The notes beneath the pieces were generated by a model, which saw nothing but the letters and a program-made list of their open reading frames with translations, had not been told where the DNA came from and ran no database searches. Shown one piece after another: positions 8,575-16,873 of a stretch of 64,000 bases of DNA. Position numbers and translations under genes: made by a program. Numbering within the stretch: position 1 is the stretch's first letter; the number at the start of each line of letters is the position of its first letter. Source of the stretch: JAGPDF01 sp052035735 (GTDB lineage Bacteria; Acidobacteriota; Thermoanaerobaculia; Multivoradales; JAGPDF01). The stretch is from NCBI GenBank assembly GCA_052035735.1, contig JBPOHI010000028.1:1-64000 (forward strand). Reading direction: 5' to 3'.

Positions 8575-9353
8575 ACCAGCCGCACGAGCCGCGCCTGTCG
8601 CTGGTCATTCCGCTCTACAACGAAGCGGAGAATCTCCCTGTGCTCGCGGCGGAGATCCGCGGCGCGCTCGAGCCCCTGTCGCTCTGGTGGGAGACTCTCT
8701 TCGTCGACGACGGCTCGACCGACGGCAGCTTCGCGGCGCTCGCCGCGCTGGCCGCCGAGGACCCGACCGTACGGATCCTCCGCCATCGCCGGAACGCCGG
8801 ACAGTCGGCGGCGCTCGCCGCCGGATTCGCCGCGGCACGCGGGTCGATCGTCGTCACCCTCGACGCCGACCTGCAGAACGATCCGGCGGACATTCCGGCG
8901 CTCCTCGCCCGGCTCGGAGACTCGCCGGCCACGAGCGATTGCGACGCCGTCTCCGGCGTTCGCCGCCGGAGGCAGGACAGCTGGGTCCGGCGCGCCTCCT
9001 CGCGAGTCGCCAACAGCGTGCGCAACTGGGCCACCGACGAACAGGTGAGCGATGTCGGCTGCTCGCTCAAGGCCTACCGCCGCGAAGTCCTCGAGCGTCT
9101 GCCGATGTTCAACGGCATGCATCGTTTTCTGCCCACCCTGGTGCGCTGGAACGGCGCACGCCTGGCGGAGATCCCGGTGAACCACCGCCCGCGCCTCCAC
9201 GGCACGGCCAAGTACGGCATCGGCAATCGCCTGTTCCGCGCCCTGGCCGACCTGATGGCGGTGCGCTGGATGCGCACACGCTGGATTCCGCGCGGCAATG
9301 TCGAGGAGATCCGCCCGCCGGTCGCAGAAGCGCGCGCCGAGCGCCAGCCATGA
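8571..9353 (+). CDS. Family 2 glycosyltransferase (dolichol-phosphate-mannose synthase-like)
   Basis: A 260-residue GT-A enzyme. It begins LSLVIPLYNEAENLPVL, has LFVDDGSTDGS, RHRRNAGQSAALAAGF and the metal-binding motif VTLDADLQNDP. This pattern matches polyprenyl-phosphate sugar transferases (DPM1/ArnC/GtrB type), which load a sugar onto undecaprenyl phosphate on the cytoplasmic face. No pair of strong C-terminal membrane helices is visible, unlike GtrB/ArnC. The directly downstream ArnT-like gene would use such a lipid-linked donor, which supports the assignment. The start is GTG 8571, overlapping the rfbF stop. Confidence 0.85.
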   Translation: MNQPHEPRLSLVIPLYNEAENLPVLAAEIRGALEPLSLWWETLFVDDGSTDGSFAALAALAAEDPTVRILRHRRNAGQSAALAAGFAAARGSIVVTLDADLQNDPADIPALLARLGDSPATSDCDAVSGVRRRRQDSWVRRASSRVANSVRNWATDEQVSDVGCSLKAYRREVLERLPMFNGMHRFLPTLVRWNGARLAEIPVNHRPRLHGTAKYGIGNRLFRALADLMAVRWMRTRWIPRGNVEEIRPPVAEARAERQP

Positions 9354-11005
9354 GCCTCTTCGAACGCCTGGGCCTGCTGCTGCTCGGTCTGGTGCTCTTC
9401 CTGCCCGGGATCGGCGGGCGCGACCTCTGGAACCCGGACGAGCCGCGCTACGCCGAGGTCACGCGCGAGATGCGCCAGAGCGGCGAGTGGTTCGTACCGC
9501 ATCTCAACGGCAAGATCTACTCCGAGAAACCGCCCCTCCTGTTCTGGTCGATCGCCGCCGCGTCGCTTGCGACCGGTGAGGTCGGCCCGGTCGCGGCGCG
9601 GATTCCCTCTCTCGTCGCCGCCCTTGCCACGCTCTTCCTGCTCTTCGGCATCGCGCAACGACTGTTCGATCGCCGCGTCGCCTGGTGGTCGGTGGTCATT
9701 CTCGCCACGTCGGGCCGCATCCTCTGGCAGGCGAGGGTCGGGCAGATCGACATGCTGCTGCTCGCGTTCGTCACCCTGGCGATGTACAGCTTCGTGCGCG
9801 GCTGGCTCGAGAACCGACCCGGCTTCTTTCGCCTGTTCTTCGTCGCCGCCGGCCTCGGAACGCTTGCCAAGGGCCCGGTGGGGCTGCTGCCGCCGCTGCT
9901 CTCGATTCTCGCCTTCGCGCTGCTGACCCGCGACCGCGCGCGGCTGCGCGAGATGCGGATCGCTTCGGGCCTGGCCATCTGGGCCGGAGTGGTCCTGCTC
10001 TGGCTGGTGCCGGCGGCGGTTACCGGCGGCTCGGCCTATCTCGAAACCCTGGTCATCAAGCAGAACGTCACCCGCTACGCCGACCCCTGGCACCACTTTC
10101 AGCCGTTCTACTACTACCTGACCACCGTCCCGGCGGACTTTCTCCCCTGGTTCTTCTTCCTTCCGGGTGCGCTCTGGCTCGGCTGGCGGCGCGCCACCGC
10201 CAACGACCGCCGCGGCTACCTGTTCGCCTGCTGCTGGATGGCCGTCACGGTTCTCTTCTTCAGCCTCTCGCCGGCCAAGCGCACGGTCTACGTGCTGCAG
10301 ATGTTTCCGGCCATGGCGATGATCGTCGCCTGGTCGATGAGCGAAGTCGCCACCAGCTGGTCACGGTTGAAGCGATTCGCCCTCGTGCCGGCAGCCCTGC
10401 TCGCGCTGCTCTTCGCCGCGCTGCCGCTCGCCTGGATCGCGCTCGGGCGCCTGAACCCGGAGCGCGCCGCGAAGCTCGCGCGACAGTTCGAGCCGCTCGG
10501 CCCGGGGTTGTTCTCGGAGCTCGCCATACTGGTCGGCATTCTCTTCGCGGGCGCCGCGGCCGGTTGGTGGCTCGGGCGTCGCGGCCACCCCGGACGGGTC
10601 GTGGGCGCGATCGCCACCGGCATGGGAGCCGCCGGCGTCCTCGCCGTGCTGCTCGTTCTGCCGCGCTTCGACCCGATCAAGAGCGCGCGGGCGATGTCGC
10701 AGAAGCTCCTCGAGCTGCAGGCACCGGGAGAGGCCTACGCGATCTATCCGCGGCTCGACCCGCGCTTCGTCTTCCACACCCGCCGCTACGTCGAGACTCC
10801 GGGTTCGGAGGAGGAGCTGCAGGCCTTCGCCCGCCGCGAGGGGCGTGTCTGGCTGCTGATTACCCGGCCGGCGCTCGCCAAGCTCGCGCTGCCGCTGCCG
10901 TTGGGCGAGGTCGCGCGCGACGCCGATCGCGAGGACGGCTATGTTCTGCTGGCGACCGGCTACCCGCCGGGGACGGCTGCAGACGACGGAGCTGCCGCGC
11001 GCTAA
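9350..11005 (+). CDS. ArnT-like membrane glycosyltransferase (GT83/PMT family)
   Basis: A 551-residue polytopic membrane protein. The first periplasmic loop carries GRDLWNPDEPRYAEVTREM, the conserved Asp-Glu motif of the PMT/ArnT family, followed by SEKPPLLFW. About 10-12 hydrophobic segments fill residues 1-430, with a soluble C-terminal part. Family members transfer a sugar from undecaprenyl phosphate to lipid A or another periplasmic acceptor. The preceding GT2 gene probably supplies the lipid-linked sugar; the ATG overlaps its stop. Without arnA or arnB-like genes nearby, aminoarabinose is not implied. Confidence 0.82.
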   Translation: MSLFERLGLLLLGLVLFLPGIGGRDLWNPDEPRYAEVTREMRQSGEWFVPHLNGKIYSEKPPLLFWSIAAASLATGEVGPVAARIPSLVAALATLFLLFGIAQRLFDRRVAWWSVVILATSGRILWQARVGQIDMLLLAFVTLAMYSFVRGWLENRPGFFRLFFVAAGLGTLAKGPVGLLPPLLSILAFALLTRDRARLREMRIASGLAIWAGVVLLWLVPAAVTGGSAYLETLVIKQNVTRYADPWHHFQPFYYYLTTVPADFLPWFFFLPGALWLGWRRATANDRRGYLFACCWMAVTVLFFSLSPAKRTVYVLQMFPAMAMIVAWSMSEVATSWSRLKRFALVPAALLALLFAALPLAWIALGRLNPERAAKLARQFEPLGPGLFSELAILVGILFAGAAAGWWLGRRGHPGRVVGAIATGMGAAGVLAVLLVLPRFDPIKSARAMSQKLLELQAPGEAYAIYPRLDPRFVFHTRRYVETPGSEEELQAFARREGRVWLLITRPALAKLALPLPLGEVARDADREDGYVLLATGYPPGTAADDGAAAR

Positions 11006-11017
11006 TCTGCTCCGCGG

Positions 11018-11914
11018 CTAGCGCGGGCCGCTCTCGACGGGGACTTCCGGTTCGCTCGGCCGCTTCCAGGTGGCTTCGCTCTCGTCGAAGGCCGGCAGAT
11101 CGAGCTTCTCGCCGCGCGCCTCGCGAATGCGGTACTCCCAGAGCCTGGCGTACTTGAGAAAGACGCCGAACGACTGCAGCGAGCAGAGCACCAGACCGTG
11201 CATGCCGTCGAGGATGCCGAGCTGAAGGAAGTACGTGCGCATGAACCGCCACCAGGGGCGCAGGACCATCTCGACGAGCCCGGCCCGGCGACCGTCGCGG
11301 AAGGCCTGGGCGGCGCCCCACTCGGCATAGTTCAGGAACTTGCCGAAGTACTGGTCGAAAGTGCGGAAGGTGTAGTGCAGGAAGGGGTTCTTCAACACCG
11401 GCACCGGACCCGCGATCTCGAGATCGGCATGCACGCGCCGATTCGGGTAGCGCCCCTTGTCACGCCGGAAGAGCCGCACGACCTTGTCGGTCGACCAGCC
11501 GGAATGACGGATCACCTTGTCGATGAAGATGTTCTCGCGCCGGATATAGAAGCCGTCGATCGCAGGCTCGCTCGCCAGCACCGCGAGAATCTCCCGCGCG
11601 AGGGCCTCCGGCACGCGCTCGTCCGCATCGATGATCAGTACCCACTCGTGCTGTACCCGGTCGAGCGCCCAGTTCTTCTGCGCCGCCGAGCCGAAGTACT
11701 GGCGCTGCAGGACGGTGATCGGGAAGGTCCGGGCGACCTCCACCGTGCGATCGGTCGAGAAGGAGTCCACGAGGACGATCTCGTCCGCCCAGAGCACCGA
11801 CTCGAGGCACTCGGCGACGTTGATCTCCTCGTTGAAGGTGGTGACGATGACCGAAAGGTGCTTGCGCCCCGGCGCGGCGCGCAGGGAGTCGAGAGTGGGG
11901 TTCTTCGCGGCCAT
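11018..11914 (-). CDS. Family 2 glycosyltransferase, LPS core type
   Basis: A 298-residue GT-A enzyme. It begins LSVIVTTFNEEINVAECLESV, continues with EIVLVDSFSTDRTVE and has the DxD-type motif LIIDADERVPE. The RRENIFIDKVIRHSGW and VRLFRRDKGRY segments and the C-terminal FMRTYFLQLGILDGMHGLVL are typical of the WaaE/KdtX beta-glucosyltransferases that decorate the inner core of lipopolysaccharide. It is convergent with the ArnT-like gene, 12 bases apart, and lies 16 bases from the ymdB stop. It could form the end of the ymdB-side transcript or have its own promoter. Confidence 0.82.
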   Translation of the reverse strand: MAAKNPTLDSLRAAPGRKHLSVIVTTFNEEINVAECLESVLWADEIVLVDSFSTDRTVEVARTFPITVLQRQYFGSAAQKNWALDRVQHEWVLIIDADERVPEALAREILAVLASEPAIDGFYIRRENIFIDKVIRHSGWSTDKVVRLFRRDKGRYPNRRVHADLEIAGPVPVLKNPFLHYTFRTFDQYFGKFLNYAEWGAAQAFRDGRRAGLVEMVLRPWWRFMRTYFLQLGILDGMHGLVLCSLQSFGVFLKYARLWEYRIREARGEKLDLPAFDESEATWKRPSEPEVPVESGPR

Positions 11915-11930
11915 GAATCGGACTCCTGCG

Positions 11931-12719
11931 TCAGGCTCCTGCGTCCGGTACCAGAAAACGATCGATACCGCGGGCGCGTCCCGAGGTCTCGTCGATGTCG
12001 ATCAGCACTCCAGCCAGTCGCACGTCGCGCTTGGCGACCTCGAAGGCGGCCGGCGCCTGGGTGAGAAATCGCTGCAACACGCGGTCCGAGCGGAAACCGA
12101 TGACGCCTTCGTACGGGCCGGTCATCCCGGCGTCGGTGAGGAACGCCGTGCCCTGGGGCAGAACGCGGTGATCGGCTGTCGGCACGTGGGTGTGCGTACC
12201 GACGACGGCGCTCACCCGCCCGTCGAGATAGACCCCGAGCGCCTGTTTCTCGCTCGTCGCCTCGGCGTGAAAATCGACGAAGACGACCTTGACCTTCTTG
12301 TCGAGCTCGGCCAGGAGCCGGTCGGCGACGCGGAACGGCGAGTCGAGGTTCTTCATGAAGACCTGCCCCTCGAGGTTCATCGTCGCCACGCGCACGCCCG
12401 CGGCCGTCTCGCCGACATGGACGCCACGCCCCGGGTTGCCTTCCGGGTAGTTCGCCGGCCGCAGCAGCCGCGGCTCGTGCACCAGCATGTCGAGGACCTC
12501 CTTCTTGTCCCAGACATGGTTGCCGGTGGTGAGGGCGTGAATCGGCAGGTCGTCGAGCTCGGCCAGCGTCTCGGGTGTGACGCCGAAGCCGCCGGCCATG
12601 TTCTCGACGTTGACGACGACATAGTCCACCCGGTGCTCATCGACGAGCTTCGGCAGAAGTCGCTTCAACGCTTGCCGGCCCGGCTTGCCGATGACGTCGC
12701 CGACGAAGAGCAGCTTCAT
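11931..12719 (-). CDS. ymdB: YmdB-family metallophosphoesterase
   Basis: A 262-residue protein starting MKLLFVGDVIGKPGR. It carries the calcineurin-like metal ligands in GDVIG, NVENMAGGFG, TTGNHVWDKKE, VDFHAEATSEK and GTHTHVPTAD. This is the TIGR00282/YmdB family, known in Bacillus as a cyclic-nucleotide phosphodiesterase affecting biofilm and motility. Its start ATG overlaps the rny stop, the same rny-ymdB pairing seen in many bacteria, so the products probably act in related RNA or nucleotide turnover. Length is normal for the family. Confidence 0.9.
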   Translation of the reverse strand: MKLLFVGDVIGKPGRQALKRLLPKLVDEHRVDYVVVNVENMAGGFGVTPETLAELDDLPIHALTTGNHVWDKKEVLDMLVHEPRLLRPANYPEGNPGRGVHVGETAAGVRVATMNLEGQVFMKNLDSPFRVADRLLAELDKKVKVVFVDFHAEATSEKQALGVYLDGRVSAVVGTHTHVPTADHRVLPQGTAFLTDAGMTGPYEGVIGFRSDRVLQRFLTQAPAAFEVAKRDVRLAGVLIDIDETSGRARGIDRFLVPDAGA

Positions 12720-14281
12720 CGCGCGAACTCGACGGCGCGCGTCTCGCGGATGACCGTCACCCGGATCTCGCCCGGATAGGTGAGCTCGGCCTCGATCCGC
12801 TTGGCGATGTCCTTGGACAGCCAGATCGCCTGCTCGTCGCCGATCTTGCCGCTGTCGACGATGATCCGCACTTCGCGGCCCGCCTGGATGGCGAAGCTCT
12901 TCTGGACCCCCTTGAAGCTGTTGGCGATCTCCTCGAGCTTCTCGAGCCGCTTGACGTAGGTCTCGAGGACTTCCCGGCGGGCGCCCGGCCGGGCTGCCGA
13001 CAGGGCGTCGGAGGCGGTGACCAGCACCGCTTCGACGGTCTGCGGATCGAAGTCGCCGTGATGGCAGGCCATGGCGTGCACGACCTCCTCCGACTCGCCG
13101 TACTTGCGCAGCAGCTCGATGCCCAGCTGAACGTGGGTTCCGTCCACCTCGCGATCGATCGCCTTGCCGATGTCGTGCAACAGCCCCGCGCGCTTGGCGA
13201 TGGTGACGTTGACCTTGAGCTCGGCCGCCATGGTCGCGGCGAGGAAGGCGACCTCTTTCGAGTGCTGCAGCACGTTCTGCCCGTATGAATAGCGGTAGCG
13301 CAGCCGGCCCATGAGCTTCACCAGCTCGGGATGCATGCCGGGGATCTTGAGCTCGAGGAGCGCGGCATCGCCCTCCTGCTGGATGCGCTGCTCGAACTCC
13401 GCCTTGACCTTCTCGACGACCTCCTCGATGCGTGCTGGGTGGATCCGGCCGTCGGCGATCAGGCGCTCGAGAGCGACGCGGGCGATCTCGCGGCGGTACG
13501 GGTCGAAGCCGGAGAGGATGACCGCCTCGGGCGTGTCGTCGACGATCAGGTCGATGCCGGTGGCGAGCTCGAGGGCGCGGATGTTGCGCCCTTCGCGCCC
13601 GATGATCCGGCCCTTCATCTCGTCGCTCGGCAGCTCGACGACCGAGACCGTGGTTTCGGAGATGTAGTCGGAAGCGAGCCGCTGTACGGCCAGGCCCATC
13701 AGCCACTGCGCCTTGCGGTTTCCCTGCTCCCGCGCTTCGTCCTCGATCCGCTTCACCAGATGCGCGGCATCGATGCGGGCTTCGTTCTCGAGACCGCGCG
13801 TCAGCTCGTCCTTGGCCTGCTGGGCGGTCAGACCGGCGATCTGCTCGAGGCGATTGCGCTGCTCGGCGACCAGACGTTCGGCCTCGGCCTCCTTGCCCGC
13901 GACCTCCTTCTCCCGCCCGGTGACCATGCGATCGCGGCCGACGAGCTCCTTGTCGCGCTGGTCGAGCTCCCCGAGACGCTTGTCGAGGCTGTCCTCTTTC
14001 TGGGTGAGGCGGCGTTCGAGGGTCTCGAGCTCACCGCGACGGGCGCGCGAGGCCGTTTCGAACTCGGTGCGCGCCTGGAGGAGTTTCTCTTTGGCCGCGA
14101 GCTCGCCTTCCTTCAACTTGGCTTCGCTGTCCCGCCGCGCCTCTTCGCGCATCCGGGCGGCTTCGCGCTCGGCCTCGGCGAGGCGCTTCTCGCCAGCGTG
14201 GCGAATCTGCGACCAGCCATAGGCCAGCACGGCTGCAGCGATGACGATCGCGGCGATCGCGATCCATAGAGCCGTATTCAT
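12716..14281 (-). CDS. rny: Ribonuclease Y
   Basis: A 521-residue membrane-anchored endoribonuclease that starts mRNA decay. Residues 1-22 form one membrane helix. Residues about 25-170 are a charged coiled coil (AEREAARMREEARR and similar). A KH RNA-binding domain follows (GRIIGREGRNIRALE), then the HD catalytic domain with HSKEVAF, LLHDIGKA and CHHGD. ATG 14281 is preceded by a GGTGGG ribosome-binding site; an in-frame ATG five codons upstream is less likely. The 6S RNA gene lies immediately upstream in the same direction, with zapA before it. Confidence 0.95.
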   Translation of the reverse strand: MNTALWIAIAAIVIAAAVLAYGWSQIRHAGEKRLAEAEREAARMREEARRDSEAKLKEGELAAKEKLLQARTEFETASRARRGELETLERRLTQKEDSLDKRLGELDQRDKELVGRDRMVTGREKEVAGKEAEAERLVAEQRNRLEQIAGLTAQQAKDELTRGLENEARIDAAHLVKRIEDEAREQGNRKAQWLMGLAVQRLASDYISETTVSVVELPSDEMKGRIIGREGRNIRALELATGIDLIVDDTPEAVILSGFDPYRREIARVALERLIADGRIHPARIEEVVEKVKAEFEQRIQQEGDAALLELKIPGMHPELVKLMGRLRYRYSYGQNVLQHSKEVAFLAATMAAELKVNVTIAKRAGLLHDIGKAIDREVDGTHVQLGIELLRKYGESEEVVHAMACHHGDFDPQTVEAVLVTASDALSAARPGARREVLETYVKRLEKLEEIANSFKGVQKSFAIQAGREVRIIVDSGKIGDEQAIWLSKDIAKRIEAELTYPGEIRVTVIRETRAVEFAR

Positions 14282-14347
14282 GAGCCCACCCCACAATCGT
14301 GCTGCGTATCGGGGCGAGGCCGCGATGCAGGGTGCCGGAAGGAAAGA

Positions 14348-14539
14348 GACACCCTCTGAGGGAACCGCGCGAGACGCTGCGTTTAGAACCTGAAACGCGT
14401 CAGGTGGGTGTCCTCATGTGCGGCCGTCAGCGTCCCGGTCGGAGCCGGGCAGGCACGGGCCGCGCGGATCTTGGACTCCCTGTGTAGCAATGTTGGTTCT
14501 ACAGTGCGTCGGCTCGTCACGGTCCCCTCAGAGGATGCC
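14348..14539 (-). ncRNA. ssrS: 6S RNA (ssrS)
   Basis: The 310-base gap between zapA and rny folds, on the minus strand, into a 6S-like rod. The 5' arm GGCATCCTCTGAGGGGACC (complement of 14521-14539) pairs over 19 positions, including G-U pairs, with GGTTCCCTCAGAGGGTGTC (complement of 14348-14366). A long central bubble region follows, and a terminal hairpin is built from GCGGCC/GGCCGC and CCCGG/CCGGG. The length of about 192 nt fits 6S RNA, and the location directly after zapA is the classical position of ssrS. 6S RNA binds RNA polymerase holoenzyme by mimicking an open promoter. Exact ends are estimates. Confidence 0.8.
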
Positions 14540-14591
14540 GCTCAGTGTCACTCCTACTGCCCTTCCCAGGTTGCTCGAGGCGTCGTCGAAG

Positions 14592-14906
14592 TCAGGACTT
14601 CAGGACTTCCACGAGCCTCTGCGTCAGCTCCGTCACCCGCGTCTCGATCTCGCTCCGCTCCCCCGCCGCACTCTGCTCGCGGCGGGAAAGTTCATCCGCC
14701 AGGTTGAGGGCCACGAGAATCGCCAGTTTGCCGGTGTCCGCAGTGACCGCGTGACCCGCCAGCTCGCGCATTCTCCGGTCCACCTGAGCGGCCAGATCGG
14801 CCAGATTGCCTCCGTCGTGCCCGCCGCGGATATGGTACGTGGCGCCGAAAATCTGCACTTCCGTCGTGCTGGAAGATAAAGACTCGGACATCTTCGCCAC
14901 CCCCAT
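14592..14906 (-). CDS. zapA: Cell division protein ZapA
   Basis: A 104-residue protein with the ZapA pattern: VQIFGATYHIRGGHDGGNLADL, then VDRRMRELA, and a C-terminal coiled coil (LADELSRREQSAAGERSEIETR). ZapA binds FtsZ and bundles Z-ring filaments. The start may be ATG 14906 or the in-frame ATG 14891 (MSESL). It is followed by the 6S RNA on the same strand, the arrangement also known from proteobacteria. A ZapB-like coiled-coil gene is at 30330, far away after pheT. Confidence 0.85.
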   Translation of the reverse strand: MGVAKMSESLSSSTTEVQIFGATYHIRGGHDGGNLADLAAQVDRRMRELAGHAVTADTGKLAILVALNLADELSRREQSAAGERSEIETRVTELTQRLVEVLKS

Positions 14907-14945
14907 CCGCTCTCGGGTCCCGTCCGGGAGCCTCTGCCGGGCCGG

Positions 14946-14951
14946 ACTATA
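14946..14951 (-). promoter_or_regulatory. Possible -10 box of the zapA-ssrS transcript
   Basis: On the minus strand the sequence TATAGT lies about 40 bases upstream of the zapA ATG. No convincing -35 box is visible at the expected distance, so this is tentative. Confidence 0.3.
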
Positions 14952-15084
14952 CCATCGGGTGGGGGTCCGGGCGCCTTCCGGAAGGCACGGAAATCCCTGC
15001 GGGAGCGGCGGTTACGCCGCGCTGCGGCGAAGCAACGCGGAGCGATTCGACCGACCCCAGGGGCCGGTTCCTGACGAACGTAGA

Positions 15085-15123
15085 GGTGAACCAGAGGGCT
15101 CGGCCAGGCGCCTCTGGTCCACC
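15085..15123 (-). terminator. Hairpin downstream of the cytochrome c gene
   Basis: An inverted repeat with 13-base arms and one mismatch (GGTGGACCAGAGG / CCTCTGGTTCACC on the minus strand) lies 14 bases after the diheme cytochrome stop. No T-run follows, so it may be a mRNA-stabilising hairpin or a weak terminator for the sulfur island. Confidence 0.45.
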
Positions 15124-15136
15124 TCCCGGAGAACGG

Positions 15137-15520
15137 TCAGACCTTGGGCGTTTCGACCTCGACCTGCGGAGCCGCGGCCGGATGGTGCTCCTTCATCCAC
15201 CCTCCCAGCCCTTCCATGTCCCGCACCAGGTCACGGAACTCCTTGCCCTTGGCGGTGAGCTTCTTCGAACCCGGCTTGCTGACGTGGCAGCTGGTGCAGG
15301 CGCCGAAAGTCGCCTTGAGGTCTTCGAAGCCGGCCAAGGTACGCATCGTCTCGTAGTACTTCCCCTGGTCGGTCAGGAGCTTGCTCCCCGGCTTGTCGTG
15401 ACAGACCGTGCAGGAGACGCCCTCCTGCTTGCCGACCTTCTCGTCCCCCGAGGCGAGCGAGCCGGTGAGCAGGGCGACGGCCGTCATTCCAACTGCGGCG
15501 AGGATTCTGGATCGGTTCAT
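15137..15520 (-). CDS. Small periplasmic diheme cytochrome c
   Basis: A 127-residue protein with an N-terminal signal peptide (RILAAVGMTAVALLTGSLASG) and two heme-binding motifs, CTVCH at about residues 37-41 and CTSCH at about residues 75-79. Each is followed by a KPGSK segment, suggesting an internal duplication of a one-heme unit of about 38 residues. The C-terminal tail is unstructured. ATG 15520 has an ideal GGAGG 5 bases upstream. It lies 11 bases after the FadL-type gene and is probably last in a tusE-like/fadL/cyt operon. Likely role: periplasmic electron carrier for the neighbouring sulfur-redox enzymes. Confidence 0.85.
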   Translation of the reverse strand: MNRSRILAAVGMTAVALLTGSLASGDEKVGKQEGVSCTVCHDKPGSKLLTDQGKYYETMRTLAGFEDLKATFGACTSCHVSKPGSKKLTAKGKEFRDLVRDMEGLGGWMKEHHPAAAPQVEVETPKV

Positions 15521-15531
15521 TTCGTCCTCCA

Positions 15532-16839
15532 TCAGTGGCTCGACCGCGACTTCGCCCACGACATCCCGAAGGCGACCGTCCACTGGCTGTGGTCGACGCG
15601 CGCGCCGGGGCCGAAGGGATTGACCATCGGGTCGGTGTTGTTGTTGGTATTCGAGGCGTTGAGAGCATGCTCGACGGCAAACTCGTAAGTGACGCTGCCG
15701 CGCAGCACGCTGGCGCCGACCGAAAGATGATGCTCGGTGGTTGCCGGGAAGAGCGGCGTCAGGGTCGCGTCGGGAACCGGGTTCTCGCCGTAGTTGTAGC
15801 CGGCGCGCAGCGTCGTCCGGTCGCTCGTGCGCCACTCACTTCCGAGGGCCAGGACCCAGACGTCCTTCCAGTTGAAGACGAACGGCAATTCGACACGAGT
15901 CGGGGCGCCGGCGACAGATGGGCCGGTCCCGACGACCTGGATGGTGTCGATGGCGCCGTCCCAGAAGTAGCGCTTGACGTCGACGAGGAGCAGCCAGTCG
16001 TCGGTCACCCGCACCGACGTGCCGAGTCCCGCCTGCGCCGCGAAGGTGAAACCGTTCATCTCGCCCTCGTAGTCGACCCGCTGGGCGAGTCCCGGCATGT
16101 CCAGGAAGTTGACCCGCAGGGTGCCGCCGTCGAAGGTGCTGTTGGTCTTGGTCTGGTAGATCGCGCCGAGCGACCAGCGAGGATCCGGTCGCCACCAGGC
16201 GCCGAAGCGCACGCTGGTCTGCAGCCCGCCTGCATCCTCCATCTTCGGCCCGAAGAAGCTCATCTGGGGATTCTGGGTATTGAAGAAGGAGGTGTCGGGA
16301 AAGAACCGGAACGCCGCGTCGGCATAGCCCAGGTTGAGGGTCGCGCCGATCGAGAGATCCTCGGAGAAGGAGTAGGCGACGGTCGGCGAGATCGTCATGA
16401 ACCGCACCTGGGTGTAAGTCTGATCCTGGGTGCCGAAGAAGGTGTTGAGGTCGTCGAAGGTCGCTCCCATCCCTCCCTGGGCGATGAAGCCGACGCCCCA
16501 GGCCCACGGGGTCTCTTTTCCGGACCGTACCCAGGCAAAAGCGGGCAACGGGAAGTACCGATCACTCGCGGCGGTGGGGGGATTGACCATGTTCTCGAAC
16601 TCGAGCTTCGGCGCGAGGACCGCGAGGCTCGCGGTGAAGTGATCGCCCTGCAGCTGGGCGATCCCGGCCGGATTCGAGTTGAGCCCGAGCGAGCGGTCCG
16701 AGACGGCGAGGTTGGCCCCACCCCGGCCGAGCTCCTCCGGACCGTAGCCGGAGAGATAGAGGCCGTTGGTGGCGAAAGCTCCAGCGGCGACGGATAGAAA
16801 CAACGCGATTGCGGTCAAGTGGCTGCGGTGGTTGCTCAT
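15532..16839 (-). CDS. FadL/OMPP1-type outer-membrane channel
   Basis: A 435-residue outer-membrane protein. It has a signal peptide, then the mature N-terminus ATNGLYLSGYGPEELGRGGA, which matches the FadL/TodX N-terminal hatch pattern (gly-rich GxGxxxxGRGGA). LNSNPAGIAQL follows, then a series of beta strands ending at an aromatic-terminated strand. FadL homologues carry hydrophobic molecules across the outer membrane. Within a sulfur cluster the substrate could be a hydrophobic sulfur species, but that is inference only. It lies between the DsrC-like gene (34 bases) and the diheme cytochrome (11 bases), apparently one operon. Confidence 0.85.
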   Translation of the reverse strand: MSNHRSHLTAIALFLSVAAGAFATNGLYLSGYGPEELGRGGANLAVSDRSLGLNSNPAGIAQLQGDHFTASLAVLAPKLEFENMVNPPTAASDRYFPLPAFAWVRSGKETPWAWGVGFIAQGGMGATFDDLNTFFGTQDQTYTQVRFMTISPTVAYSFSEDLSIGATLNLGYADAAFRFFPDTSFFNTQNPQMSFFGPKMEDAGGLQTSVRFGAWWRPDPRWSLGAIYQTKTNSTFDGGTLRVNFLDMPGLAQRVDYEGEMNGFTFAAQAGLGTSVRVTDDWLLLVDVKRYFWDGAIDTIQVVGTGPSVAGAPTRVELPFVFNWKDVWVLALGSEWRTSDRTTLRAGYNYGENPVPDATLTPLFPATTEHHLSVGASVLRGSVTYEFAVEHALNASNTNNNTDPMVNPFGPGARVDHSQWTVAFGMSWAKSRSSH

Positions 16840-16873
16840 CGATGGACTCCCTAGAATTTCATCCTCAGGAACA

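Noticed and set aside
14299..14879. Small plus-strand open frames across the zapA-rny gap
   Set aside because: They overlap the 6S RNA and zapA antisense, lack ribosome-binding sites and have no recognisable motif.
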